Assembly: GCA_947166905.1 (NCBI GenBank)
Contig: CAMVFZ010000001.1
Span: 124,001-188,000, forward strand
Source: an uncultured Prevotellaceae bacterium
GTDB taxonomy: Bacteria > Bacteroidota > Bacteroidia > Bacteroidales > UBA932
Direction of reading: 5' to 3'
DNA: 64,000 bases
The notes under the pieces are model-generated. The model worked only from the letters and a program-made list of their open reading frames with translations, was not told the DNA's origin and made no database searches. Shown here in pieces: positions 49,887 through 59,163 of the stretch (the first letter of the stretch is position 1; each line of letters opens with the position of its first letter). A program made the translations under genes and the position numbers.

Positions 49887-51151
49887 ATGATGTTAGTTTT
49901 TGTTGTCAATGAGTCCAGAAGGGCCGCCACCGTGCATCGCACTGAATCCAGGGCGTGCAGATTCTCTTCTTTGATGGGTTCCGCCGACGGCGACTCCATG
50001 GTAAGCGGGTTGATGGGAGTTCCGTTCTTCCAAACACGGAAGTCAAGATGCGGCCCGGTTGCCGTACCGGTCATACCCACATAGCCGATTACCTGGCCCT
50101 GATGCACCCTATCCCCTACTTTCAGGCCTCCGGCATATTTGGAAAGATGCATGTATGACGTAGTGTATACGCTGTTATGGCGGATTTTGACGGTATTGCC
50201 ACCGCCGCCTGCCCATCCTTTGCTGATTACAGTACCGTCGCCGATACTCATAACCGGCGTACCCGTAGGCGCCGCATAGTCAACGGCAGTGTGGGCACGG
50301 ACATCCCCGTGAACAGGATGTTTGCGATGATATGTAAAGCCTGAACTGATGCGGGTAAATTTGAGCGGGGCCTTCAGGAAGGCCTTTTTCATGCTCTCCC
50401 CTTTCTCGTTCCAATACTTGTTGCCTCCGTCTCCCTGGTCGAACATTATGGCCTGCAACTGCTTGCCGTCACGGATGAAAACAGCGTACGGGATACCGGA
50501 AATGCCGATGACGTCTCCGTCACACATCTTCTGTTCGTACAACACCCTGAATCGGTCACCCTTGTGAAGGCCAAAGAAATCCACTGTCCAGGCATAGATT
50601 TCCGCCAGTTCCGATATCATCAGCGGAGATACCCCGGCTGCAACCATATCATTCCAAAGCGAAGTGTTGATGGTGACATCGGCCACCATGGTTTCAACTT
50701 CCACCGGCCTGGCAACCTTGTAAGCATATAGGCTGTCGGCGCAATGGAATATGGTCATATTGACTTTATCCTGATTGTAAACCAGATACTGCACGCGGCG
50801 GGGCGCAGTAGTATCGGCGTTGTAATAGGCATTCCAGGTATTGCCGGCTCTGAGTTTGCGTACGTCGAAGACCGAGTCCGACGCCTGTACAAGGTTGTAC
50901 GCTTCCTGATTGCTCAAGCCAAGGCGCAGCAGCAGTCCAGTGAAGTTTTCTCCATTGCGGATGGTGCCGCTGACCATATCGAATGAATCCGTGCAGAAAC
51001 CCAGCGGATAAACCGTATCTTTCAGTGCTACAGAGTCTTCAATTCCCTCTGTTCCTTTGCCTCCGGAGCACTTGCATCCGGGCAGAATCTGTGCAGCCAG
51101 AACGGCCGCTGCTATTACTATAATATAACTATACCTTAGCGCAGACTTCAT
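49883..51151 (-). CDS. M23-family peptidoglycan endopeptidase, lipoprotein
   Basis: 422 residues from MKSALRYSYIIVIAAAVLAA; upstream in-frame codons run antisense through tRNA-Val and are rejected. Lipobox LPGC near residue 27. The middle (100-280) is an OapA/LysM-like region. The C-terminal M23 domain has HTAVDYAAPTGTPV (H-x3-D metal motif), MHLSKYA and GPHLDFRVWKNG. The last motif has HLD in place of the classical HLH, a variant common in Bacteroidetes. It cleaves peptidoglycan cross-bridges in the periplasm. Confidence 0.9.
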   Translation of the reverse strand: MKSALRYSYIIVIAAAVLAAQILPGCKCSGGKGTEGIEDSVALKDTVYPLGFCTDSFDMVSGTIRNGENFTGLLLRLGLSNQEAYNLVQASDSVFDVRKLRAGNTWNAYYNADTTAPRRVQYLVYNQDKVNMTIFHCADSLYAYKVARPVEVETMVADVTINTSLWNDMVAAGVSPLMISELAEIYAWTVDFFGLHKGDRFRVLYEQKMCDGDVIGISGIPYAVFIRDGKQLQAIMFDQGDGGNKYWNEKGESMKKAFLKAPLKFTRISSGFTYHRKHPVHGDVRAHTAVDYAAPTGTPVMSIGDGTVISKGWAGGGGNTVKIRHNSVYTTSYMHLSKYAGGLKVGDRVHQGQVIGYVGMTGTATGPHLDFRVWKNGTPINPLTMESPSAEPIKEENLHALDSVRCTVAALLDSLTTKTNII

Positions 51152-51187
51152 GTAAAGATAATTTCTGTAAATATACGCATTTTTATT

Positions 51188-51216
51188 TTTGTCTGATGTT
51201 TTTTTGTGTAACTTTG
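51188..51216 (+). promoter_or_regulatory. Promoter of tRNA-Val
   Basis: TTTG (51188-51191), a 17-nt spacer, TAACTTTG (51209-51216). The tRNA begins 10 nt further on. Confidence 0.6.
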
Positions 51217-51225
51217 CAGTCCCTT

Positions 51226-51300
51226 GAGGCTTTAGCTCAGTTGGTTCAGAGCGCTTGCTTGACAGGCAAGAGGTCGGCGGTTCAAATCCGCCAAGCCTCA
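51226..51300 (+). tRNA. tRNA-Val (GAC)
   Basis: Acceptor GAGGCTT / AAGCCTC with A73. Anticodon stem CTTGC / GCAAG encloses TTGACAG, anticodon GAC. T arm GGCGG-TTCAAAT-CCGCC. No encoded CCA, so it needs the CCA-adding enzyme (12232-13704). Confidence 0.93.
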
Positions 51301-51326
51301 CAACCTAAACATTCAACTAACAACAA

Positions 51327-51878
51327 ATGGATAAACTGAACAAACCCGCCATACTGGTTGTTGACATGCTCAACGACTTTGTAACCGGCGCCATCGGCTG
51401 CGACAGGGCAAGAGATATCGTTCCTGCAACCGCAAAGCTTCTTGATGCAGCACGCAAGGCTGGCGTTCCCGTTATTTACTGCAACGACGCCCACCTTCCC
51501 AAGATTGACCGTGAGCTTGAAATCTGGGGCGACCACGCCCTCGTAGGCACTCCCGGCGCACAGGTCATCCCTGAGCTTGCGCCCCAGGCTTGCGACTATG
51601 TAATTCCCAAGCGCAGATATAGCGGCTTCTTCCAGACAGACCTTGACATCCTTCTTAAGGAGCTTGGCGTCAAGACCGTTATCATGACCGGTCTTCACAC
51701 ACACATGTGCGTACGCCACACCTCTGCAGATGCATACTGCCTTGGTTATGACGTAGTAGTTGCAAAAGAGGCCACAAACTCTTTCACAGAGCAGGATTAC
51801 CTCTACGGTCTTGAGTACCTCAAGATCTGCTACGGCGCTCCCGCTTGCACCAACGAAGAACTTATCGCTGCTTTTTAA
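51327..51878 (+). CDS. Isochorismatase-fold cysteine hydrolase (nicotinamidase-like)
   Basis: 183 residues. Catalytic triad visible: Asp in VVDMLNDFV, Lys in VIPKRRYSGF, and Cys in LHTHMCVRHT with the preceding cis-peptide region. The family hydrolyses amides or carbamates such as nicotinamide, N-carbamoyl compounds or isochorismate. YCNDAHLPKIDRELEIWGDH resembles the metal-site loop of nicotinamidases (D-x-H-x5-E type), favouring that activity, but this is not certain. It follows tRNA-Val and is closed by a terminator. Confidence 0.85.
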   Translation: MDKLNKPAILVVDMLNDFVTGAIGCDRARDIVPATAKLLDAARKAGVPVIYCNDAHLPKIDRELEIWGDHALVGTPGAQVIPELAPQACDYVIPKRRYSGFFQTDLDILLKELGVKTVIMTGLHTHMCVRHTSADAYCLGYDVVVAKEATNSFTEQDYLYGLEYLKICYGAPACTNEELIAAF

Positions 51879-51899
51879 TTTAAGAGCACATATCATCTG

Positions 51900-51930
51900 A
51901 AAAGGTCCGTTTAAAAAGCGGGCCTTTTTC
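51900..51930 (+). terminator. Rho-independent terminator before the V-ATPase operon
   Basis: AAAGGTCCG / CGGGCCTTT stem (one G:T pair) with a 9-nt loop, followed by further Ts. It isolates the V-ATPase operon from the hydrolase gene. Confidence 0.8.
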
Positions 51931-51998
51931 TTGTTTTTGTCTGTAACATTCTGTACCTTTAAAAGTTGAACTTTAGCAAACAAAAAATCACATAAGAT

Positions 51999-52604
51999 AT
52001 GAACGACAAATTGCAACAGCTTACAGACAAACTTTACAACGAAGGTCTGTCCAAGGGCAAGCAGGAAGGTGAAGCCATCCTGGCGGAGGCCAAGAAAAAG
52101 GCAGAGGCCATAATAGCCCAGGCCAACAAGCAGGCCGACGATATCATCGGCAAGGCCAAGGCAGACGCAGAGGACTATCGGCACAAGGTAGAGAGCGACG
52201 TAAAGATGGCATCGGCCCAGAGCCTTCAGGCAACCAAAAAGGACATAGAGAATCTTCTGGTAGCCAAAATGGCCGCAGAGCCGGTAAAGGCCAGCCTTGC
52301 GGACGGAGCCTTCCTTAAGGAGATTATCAAGGAGGTTGCAAAAAAGTTCAGTGCAGAGAACCCGGAAGACCTTTCCCTTGTTCTGCCGGAGAAGCTTCAG
52401 AAGGAGCTGGAGCCCTTCGTGGCCGGAGAACTTGCCAAGCAGCTTGGAAAAGAGGTTAAGGTCAGCTTCTCCAAGAAGATTGCCGGCGGCCTTACAATAG
52501 GCCCTTCAGACGGCAGCTACTTTGTTTCCCTGACTGACGAGACGTTCAGTGAACTTATCGGAGAATACCTGCGCCCCGCCACCAAAAAACTTCTTTTTGG
52601 CTAG
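51999..52604 (+). CDS. atpE: V-type ATPase subunit E
   Basis: 201 residues. A long N-terminal coiled coil (about 1-95, KKKAEAIIAQANKQADDIIGKAKADAEDY), rich in Ala/Lys/Glu, is followed by a globular C-terminal domain, as in peripheral stalk subunit E. First gene of the operon, about 120 nt after the previous gene; a TTTG and a TACCTTTA near 51936-51961 are a possible weak promoter. No separate subunit G/H gene is seen. Confidence 0.88.
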   Translation: MNDKLQQLTDKLYNEGLSKGKQEGEAILAEAKKKAEAIIAQANKQADDIIGKAKADAEDYRHKVESDVKMASAQSLQATKKDIENLLVAKMAAEPVKASLADGAFLKEIIKEVAKKFSAENPEDLSLVLPEKLQKELEPFVAGELAKQLGKEVKVSFSKKIAGGLTIGPSDGSYFVSLTDETFSELIGEYLRPATKKLLFG

Positions 52605-52607
52605 CGC

Positions 52608-53201
52608 ATGGACAATTACGAATACATAATAGCATCGCTCCCGGATTTCACCCCGGATAAAGGCCCAGGCCAGAATCCGGAAGAGATCATAGAGTTTGTG
52701 CACAGCCAGCTGGAAGAAAAGGATCTGGCCCTTGCCGGCATCCTGGAAGACAGCTGGGATGGAGACAAGCTGGATCTGGAGTTCTACGAGCAGGCCCTGG
52801 CGCAAAAGAACCGCTTCCTGCGGGAATTCTTCGGCTTTGACCTGGAAGTACGAAACGCCAAGGTCCGCCACCTCAACAGGGCCCTGGGGCGCAAGGAAGA
52901 CACTGATATCTTCCTGCCCATAGAAGAACCGGACCAGGAACTTGAATCCACCCTGGAAAGGATATACGCAGACCCTGACATCCTTGCAAAGGAAAGGGCT
53001 ATAGACCGCCTTATGTGGGAAAAGATCGACGAGATTACCACCTTCGACTACTTTGACATCGACGCAATACTTGGCTTCCTTGCCAAACTGCATATTGCCA
53101 AAAGGTGGATGATTCTTGACGAGGAAAGCGGCCGTGAAATGTTCCGCCAGCTTACCCAGGAAGTCCAGAGCACATTCAAAGGCGTTAATTACGAACAATA
53201 A
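52608..53201 (+). CDS. DUF2764 protein, V-ATPase subunit C-like
   Basis: 197 residues, soluble. MDNYEYIIASLPDF is the DUF2764 start. The family is found almost only between E and A genes of bacterial V-ATPase operons in Bacteroidetes, Chlamydiae and relatives, and is thought to replace the central-stalk C (d) subunit. It lies 3 nt after the subunit E stop. The helical, acidic sequence is compatible with such a socket subunit. Role by context. Confidence 0.85.
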   Translation: MDNYEYIIASLPDFTPDKGPGQNPEEIIEFVHSQLEEKDLALAGILEDSWDGDKLDLEFYEQALAQKNRFLREFFGFDLEVRNAKVRHLNRALGRKEDTDIFLPIEEPDQELESTLERIYADPDILAKERAIDRLMWEKIDEITTFDYFDIDAILGFLAKLHIAKRWMILDEESGREMFRQLTQEVQSTFKGVNYEQ

Positions 53202-53213
53202 AAACTACACGAT

Positions 53214-54971
53214 ATGGCTAAAACAACAGGCACAGTAACCGGCATCGTATCAAACCTGGTCACCGTCCTTGCAAACGGCCCTGTAGCGGAGAATGAGCTC
53301 TGCTACATCACTACCGGAGGTACCCGTCTTATGGCGGAGGTTATCAAGGTGGGCGGCAAGTACGCACAGGTCCAGGTCTTCGAGAGCACCCGCGGCCTCA
53401 AGAACGGAGACTCCGTGGAATTCGAAGGCAAGATGCTGGAGATAACACTAGGTCCAGGACTGCTGCGCGGTGTATACGATGGCTTGCAGAACGACCTTAC
53501 AACCATGGAGGGAGTCTTCCTTAAGAGAGGAGAATACACAGATCCCCTTAACCGCGAAACCCTTTGGGACTTCGTTCCGATTGCCAAACCCGGCGACAAA
53601 GTAATCGCCGCCGATTGGCTGGGAGAGGTCAAGGAAGGCTGGCTGCCCCATAAAATCATGGTTCCCTTCGCCTTCAAGGGTGAATACACGGTAAAGAGCA
53701 TAGTTCCCGCCGGCAGCTACACTGTAGACAAAGAAATCGCAGTGCTGACCAATCAGGACGGAGAAGACGTTCCCGTCACCATGACCCAGAAATGGCCGGT
53801 GAAGGTTGCCGTCAAGGCATATAAAGAGAAACCCAGGCCGGACCGCATCATGGAAACCGGTGTACGCGTAATAGATTCATTCAACCCTATCGCAGAGGGC
53901 GGCACAGGCTTTATCCCCGGCCCCTTCGGCTGTGGAAAGACAGTGCTTCAGCACGCCATCGCCAAGCAGGGTGAGGCCGATGTAATCGTAATGGCAGCCT
54001 GCGGCGAACGTGCCAATGAGGTTGTAGAAATCTTTACAGAGTTTCCTGAACTCATCGACCCCCACACCGGCCGTCATCTGATGGAAAGGACAACCATCAT
54101 CTGCAACACATCCAACATGCCTGTTGCAGCCCGTGAGGCCTCCGTTTACACCGCAATGACCATTTGCGAGTACTACAGGGCCATGGGCCTCCGTTGCCTG
54201 CTGCTGGCAGACTCCACCTCCCGTTGGGCACAGGCCCTTAGGGAGATGAGTAACCGTATGGAGGAACTCCCCGGTGCCGATGCCTTCCCGGTAGACCTTT
54301 CAGCCATCATATCGAACTTCTACTCCCGTGCGGGCATGGTAATACTGAACAACGGACAGAGGGGCGCAGTAACCTTCATCGGTACAGTATCCCCTGCCGG
54401 CGGTAACCTTAAGGAGCCTGTAACGGAAAGTACAAAAAAGGCCGCCCGTTGCTTCTATGCGCTGGAGCAGAACCGCGCCGACCAGAAGCGCTATCCGGCC
54501 GTAAACCCCATCGACTCCTATTCAAAATATCTGGAGTATCCGGAAATCAAGCATTATCTTGACGAAACCGTAGAGGAAGGCTGGACAGAGCGCATCGGCA
54601 AGGCTAAAAACATTGTCCGCCGCGGCCGCGAAGCCAACGACCAGATCAACATTCTGGGAGACGACGGCGTACCTATGAGCTACCACGAGACATTCTGGAA
54701 GAGCGAGCTAATCGACTTCTGCTTCCTGCAGCAGGACGCCTTCGACGACATCGACGCCCTCTGCCCTATCGAGAGGCAGAAATTCATGCTGGACCTCATC
54801 CTTGACATCTGCGACAAAGAGTTTAATTTCACAGACTTCGAGGCCTGCCGCAACTGGTTCAAGAACCTTATCAACCTGCTGCGCCAGATGAACTACTCGC
54901 CCTGGAAGAGCGACTCCTTCAATTCTTACTGCGATCAAATCTCTAAAATGGTAGAAGACAATGGCAACTAA
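53214..54971 (+). CDS. atpA: V-type ATPase catalytic subunit A
   Basis: 585 residues. P-loop GPFGCGKTV (236-244), Walker B region LLLADSTSRWAQALREMS, catalytic Glu in ACGERANEVVE, and the non-homologous insert (about 120-190) typical of V/A-type A subunits. It hydrolyses or makes ATP in the A3B3 head. It overlaps atpB by 11 nt. Confidence 0.96.
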   Translation: MAKTTGTVTGIVSNLVTVLANGPVAENELCYITTGGTRLMAEVIKVGGKYAQVQVFESTRGLKNGDSVEFEGKMLEITLGPGLLRGVYDGLQNDLTTMEGVFLKRGEYTDPLNRETLWDFVPIAKPGDKVIAADWLGEVKEGWLPHKIMVPFAFKGEYTVKSIVPAGSYTVDKEIAVLTNQDGEDVPVTMTQKWPVKVAVKAYKEKPRPDRIMETGVRVIDSFNPIAEGGTGFIPGPFGCGKTVLQHAIAKQGEADVIVMAACGERANEVVEIFTEFPELIDPHTGRHLMERTTIICNTSNMPVAAREASVYTAMTICEYYRAMGLRCLLLADSTSRWAQALREMSNRMEELPGADAFPVDLSAIISNFYSRAGMVILNNGQRGAVTFIGTVSPAGGNLKEPVTESTKKAARCFYALEQNRADQKRYPAVNPIDSYSKYLEYPEIKHYLDETVEEGWTERIGKAKNIVRRGREANDQINILGDDGVPMSYHETFWKSELIDFCFLQQDAFDDIDALCPIERQKFMLDLILDICDKEFNFTDFEACRNWFKNLINLLRQMNYSPWKSDSFNSYCDQISKMVEDNGN

Positions 54972-56280
54972 GGCATATCAGAGGGTATACACCCAATTGG
55001 AGGCTATTACTAAAGCCACCGTTACACTTAAGGCCAAGGGCGTTTCCAACGACGAGCTCGCCGTTGTAGCCGGCCGCCTTGCACAGGTTGTCCGCACCAA
55101 GGGAGACCTTGTCACCCTGCAGATTTTCTCCGGGACGGAGGGCATCCCCACAAATGCAGAGGTGGTATTCCTTGGCACGCCTCCTACCATAAAGGTAAGC
55201 GACCAGCTAAGTGGCCGATTCTTTGACGCATACGGCCATCCCATCGACGGAGGCCCGGAGGTAGAGGGAGAAGAAAGGCAGATCGGCGGCCCGTCGGTTA
55301 ACCCGTACAAGAGACGCCAGCCGTCGCAGCTCATCCCTACCGGCATCGCCGGCATCGACCTCAACAACACCCTGGTCTCCGGTCAGAAGATTCCTTTCTT
55401 CGCAGACCCTGACCAGCCGTACAACCAGGTTATGGCCGATGTTGCACTGCGCGCCGACGTAGACAAAATTATCCTTGGCGGAATGGGTCTTTCAAACGAC
55501 GACTACTTGTTCTTCAAGCACAGCTTCGAGGCCGCAGGTGCTCTGGAAAAGATTATCTGCTTTGTAAATACTACAGAGGAGCCCCCGGTAGAGCGACTGC
55601 TCATCCCGGACATGGCCCTTACGGCAGCTGAATACTTCGCCGCCGACAAGAACGAAAAGGTTCTTGTATTGCTCACAGATATGACCCTGTACGCAGACGC
55701 CCTGTCCATCGTATCCAACCGTATGGACCAGATTCCGTCCAAGGACAGTATGCCGGGTTCCCTTTACTCTGACCTTGCGAAGATTTACGAAAAGGCCGTA
55801 CAGCTGCCTACAGGCGGTTCCATCACCATCATCGCCGTAACAACCCTGAACGACGGAGATATTACCCACGCCATACCGGATAATACCGGATATATCACGG
55901 AGGGCCAGCTCTTCCTTCGCGCAGACTCTGATTCCGGAAAGGTTATCATCGACCCGTTCCGTAGCCTGTCCCGTCTGAAACAGCTTGTGCAGAACAAGAA
56001 GACCAGGGAAGACCACAGCCAGGTGATGAACGCATCGGTTAGGTTGTACGCCGACGCCCAGAATGCTAAGACAAAGCTGGAGAACGGCTTCGACCTCTCC
56101 GACTACGACCACCGCTGCCTTGAATATGCCAAGGAGTACGCCACAAGGCTGCTTTCCATCGATGTCAACATCCGCATTGAAGAGATGCTGGACACCGCAT
56201 GGGAACTCTTCGGCAAATACTTCACTCCGGCGGAAACCAGTATCCGTCAGGCACTTATCGACAAGTACTGGAAGAAATAG
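54961..56280 (+). CDS. atpB: V-type ATPase regulatory subunit B
   Basis: 439 residues. Lacks a functional P-loop (the equivalent position reads FADPDQPYNQVMAD), as expected for the non-catalytic B subunit; LTDMTLYADALSIVSNRMDQIPSKD is the conserved signature. It alternates with A in the hexameric head. The start lies inside the 3' end of atpA. Confidence 0.95.
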   Translation: MATKAYQRVYTQLEAITKATVTLKAKGVSNDELAVVAGRLAQVVRTKGDLVTLQIFSGTEGIPTNAEVVFLGTPPTIKVSDQLSGRFFDAYGHPIDGGPEVEGEERQIGGPSVNPYKRRQPSQLIPTGIAGIDLNNTLVSGQKIPFFADPDQPYNQVMADVALRADVDKIILGGMGLSNDDYLFFKHSFEAAGALEKIICFVNTTEEPPVERLLIPDMALTAAEYFAADKNEKVLVLLTDMTLYADALSIVSNRMDQIPSKDSMPGSLYSDLAKIYEKAVQLPTGGSITIIAVTTLNDGDITHAIPDNTGYITEGQLFLRADSDSGKVIIDPFRSLSRLKQLVQNKKTREDHSQVMNASVRLYADAQNAKTKLENGFDLSDYDHRCLEYAKEYATRLLSIDVNIRIEEMLDTAWELFGKYFTPAETSIRQALIDKYWKK

Positions 56281-56291
56281 CGATCTAACTT

Positions 56292-56903
56292 ATGGCTATA
56301 AAGTTTCAATACAACAAGACGTCCCTGAATAACCTGGGCAAGCAGCTCAAGGTCCGTCAGAACGCCCTCCCTACCCTTCAGAACAAGGAGAGCGCCCTGA
56401 GGATGGAAGTGCGCAAGGCCAAGGAGTATTCAGACAAACTTGCTCTTGATCTTGAAGCCGGCCTTCGCAGCTACGATTATTTGGCTGCACTTTGGAACGA
56501 ATTTGAACCGGGACTGATATCCATTAAGGATGTGGAGCTGGTTACCGTCAAGGTTGCGGGTGTTAAAACCCCGGCGCTCAAGGACATTACCTACGAGATA
56601 GCGCCGTTCAACGCCTTCACAAAACCAGCCTGGTTCGCAGACGGAGTCGCCATACTCAAGGAGCTCTCCCGTCTTGGAATAGAGTCGGAGGTATACAAGG
56701 AGAAAACGCGCATTCTTGAGTTCCAGCGAAAGAAGACCACCCAGAAGGTGAACCTGTACGAGAAAGTACAGATTCCCGGTTACAAAGAGGCCATACGCAA
56801 GATCAAGCGTTATATGGAGGACGAGGAAAACCTTAGCAAGGCTTCGTCAAAGATAGTCAAGAGCCGCCACGCCGCGGAAGAAGAAGAGGAGGAAACGGTA
56901 TGA
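56292..56903 (+). CDS. atpD: V-type ATPase subunit D (central shaft)
   Basis: 203 residues, almost wholly helical. The N- and C-terminal long helices (KTSLNNLGKQLKVRQNALPTLQNKESALRME...; EAIRKIKRYMEDEENLSKASSKIVKSRHAAEEE) form the rotor coiled coil, ending in an acidic tail. No separate F subunit gene follows. Its stop overlaps the subunit I start by 4 nt. Confidence 0.92.
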   Translation: MAIKFQYNKTSLNNLGKQLKVRQNALPTLQNKESALRMEVRKAKEYSDKLALDLEAGLRSYDYLAALWNEFEPGLISIKDVELVTVKVAGVKTPALKDITYEIAPFNAFTKPAWFADGVAILKELSRLGIESEVYKEKTRILEFQRKKTTQKVNLYEKVQIPGYKEAIRKIKRYMEDEENLSKASSKIVKSRHAAEEEEEETV

Positions 56904-58693
56904 TATCAAAGATGACAAAATACTCCTTCATCCTTCTGAGCGGGGATAAGGACAGCTTCCTTGAGAAGCTCGGCGCCCTTGGCCTGGTAGACATTGTCCG
57001 CAGCACAAAGCCTGTTAACGATGCCACCCATGAAATCATGGCAGAGATAGAGTTGCTTAACGGCCTTATACACGGCCTTCAGACATCTTATATCCCTGAA
57101 GGAACCGTCCCGGAGCGCATTGACATGGACATCGTCCGTCTTGCAGGAGGCGTGCTGATGCGATATGCAGACGACCGCAATGCCATCAGCGAACTGGAAA
57201 AGGAAATCGAGAGCCTGCGGGTATGGGGCAATTTTGACAGTACGATTATTGACAAACTGTCCGATGCCGGCGTTCCCCTGCACTTCCATGTGCTTACGCA
57301 TAAAGCCTTCCAGGAAGATTGGGCCAATGATTATGCACTTAGTGTTATCTCCCAGGACAAGTCCCACGTCTACTTTGTAGTAGCAGGGGAAGACAATCTT
57401 CCCGGAGAGATTCCCGCCCCGGAGGGAAACGAAGAGCAGAAAAAGGCAGAGCTTGCAGAAAAGAAGGAGCACTACCAGAAAGTGCTGTGCAGCATTGCCG
57501 ACGTTAAAGCCCGCATCCCGGAACTTAAGGAGCTCCGCGACAAAGCATACGTTAAACTGGACCGCAGCCTGGCCAACGCCACGGCGGTTTCGGCAGCAGA
57601 AGATACGATAGCCACCTTCGTTGGCTACGTTCCTTCCGACCAGGATGAAGTGGTTTCCGCAGCCCTGGACCAGGACGGCGTATTCTATATAAAAGAAGCA
57701 GCAACGGTTGAAGACAGGCCACCTATCAGCCTCAAAAACAACAAGTTCACCCGGATGTTTACCGTACTTACAGATATGTACGGACGCCCGGAATACAACG
57801 GATTCGACCCTACTCCCTACATTTCAGTTTTCTTCATGCTGTTCTTCGCCTTCTGTATGGGCGATGCCGGTTATGGAATTGTTCTGGCAGGCGTGGGTCT
57901 GTTGCTACGCAAGGCAAAAGGCATGGCATCGCTGGCGCCCCTGGTAATCACCCTGGGTATTGCCACAACTGTCATCGGCTTCCTATTCCATACCTTCTTC
58001 TCTATGGACATAGCGCAGTGGGAATGCATGGCTCCGCTAAAGAGCATCTTCCTGCCGTCCAAGATAGCTGGTTATGACGGAACTATGGTTCTGGCAATTC
58101 TGGTTGGTATATTCCATATTTGCCTGGCGCTTATTGTAAAGACGATATACGCAACCAAAAACCACGGTTTCCTTGGTTCACTGGGCACCTGGGGCTGGAC
58201 TCTGCTTATTGTAGGCGGCATCGTTGTAGGCGGATTGTCCCTTGGAGGAGTGCTTGAAGCCACCCTTACCAAGTGGATTATCATTGCCATCGGCATACTG
58301 TCGGCACTGGGAATATTCTTCCTCAACGACCTGCACCGCAATCCGCTTGTCAACGTAGGAGCCGGCCTTTGGGAGACATACAACACCGCCACCGGCCTAC
58401 TGGGCGACGTGCTTAGTTACCTGCGTCTTTACGCCCTTGGACTTGCAGGCGCAATGCTTGGCTTTGCCTTCAACGACCTTGGAGCGAAGGTTCTTGGCGA
58501 CGGTGCCATAGTGAACTGGATCTTCTTTATCCTGATTGTACTGATTGGCCACGTGCTTAACATGGCAATGGCTGCGCTCGGCGCATTCGTACACCCCCTG
58601 CGTCTTAACTTCCTGGAGTTCTTCAAGAATTCAGGTTACGAGGGCGGCTCCAGGATATACGATCCGTTAAAAAACGACAAAAAGACAGAATAA
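56900..58693 (+). CDS. ntpI: V-type ATPase subunit I (a subunit)
   Basis: 597 residues. The N-terminal half (1-300) is a soluble, coiled stator arm. The C-terminal half has about seven to eight membrane helices. DVLSYLRLYALGLAGAMLGFAFND carries the essential arginine of the ion channel (R in SYLRLYALG), and LNMAMAALGAFVHPLRLNFLEFFKNS is the conserved end. It forms the ion path with subunit K. Confidence 0.95.
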   Translation: MISKMTKYSFILLSGDKDSFLEKLGALGLVDIVRSTKPVNDATHEIMAEIELLNGLIHGLQTSYIPEGTVPERIDMDIVRLAGGVLMRYADDRNAISELEKEIESLRVWGNFDSTIIDKLSDAGVPLHFHVLTHKAFQEDWANDYALSVISQDKSHVYFVVAGEDNLPGEIPAPEGNEEQKKAELAEKKEHYQKVLCSIADVKARIPELKELRDKAYVKLDRSLANATAVSAAEDTIATFVGYVPSDQDEVVSAALDQDGVFYIKEAATVEDRPPISLKNNKFTRMFTVLTDMYGRPEYNGFDPTPYISVFFMLFFAFCMGDAGYGIVLAGVGLLLRKAKGMASLAPLVITLGIATTVIGFLFHTFFSMDIAQWECMAPLKSIFLPSKIAGYDGTMVLAILVGIFHICLALIVKTIYATKNHGFLGSLGTWGWTLLIVGGIVVGGLSLGGVLEATLTKWIIIAIGILSALGIFFLNDLHRNPLVNVGAGLWETYNTATGLLGDVLSYLRLYALGLAGAMLGFAFNDLGAKVLGDGAIVNWIFFILIVLIGHVLNMAMAALGAFVHPLRLNFLEFFKNSGYEGGSRIYDPLKNDKKTE

Positions 58694-58701
58694 AAATATA
58701 A

Positions 58702-59154
<453 letters not shown>

Positions 59155-59163
59155 TCCTTAGAC

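Noticed and set aside
51152-51301. N-terminal extension of the M23 peptidase
   Set aside because: Would read antisense through tRNA-Val; the lipoprotein signal starts at 51151.
51282-52184. 300-codon minus-strand frame across the isochorismatase and subunit E genes
   Set aside because: Runs antisense through two real genes and a terminator.
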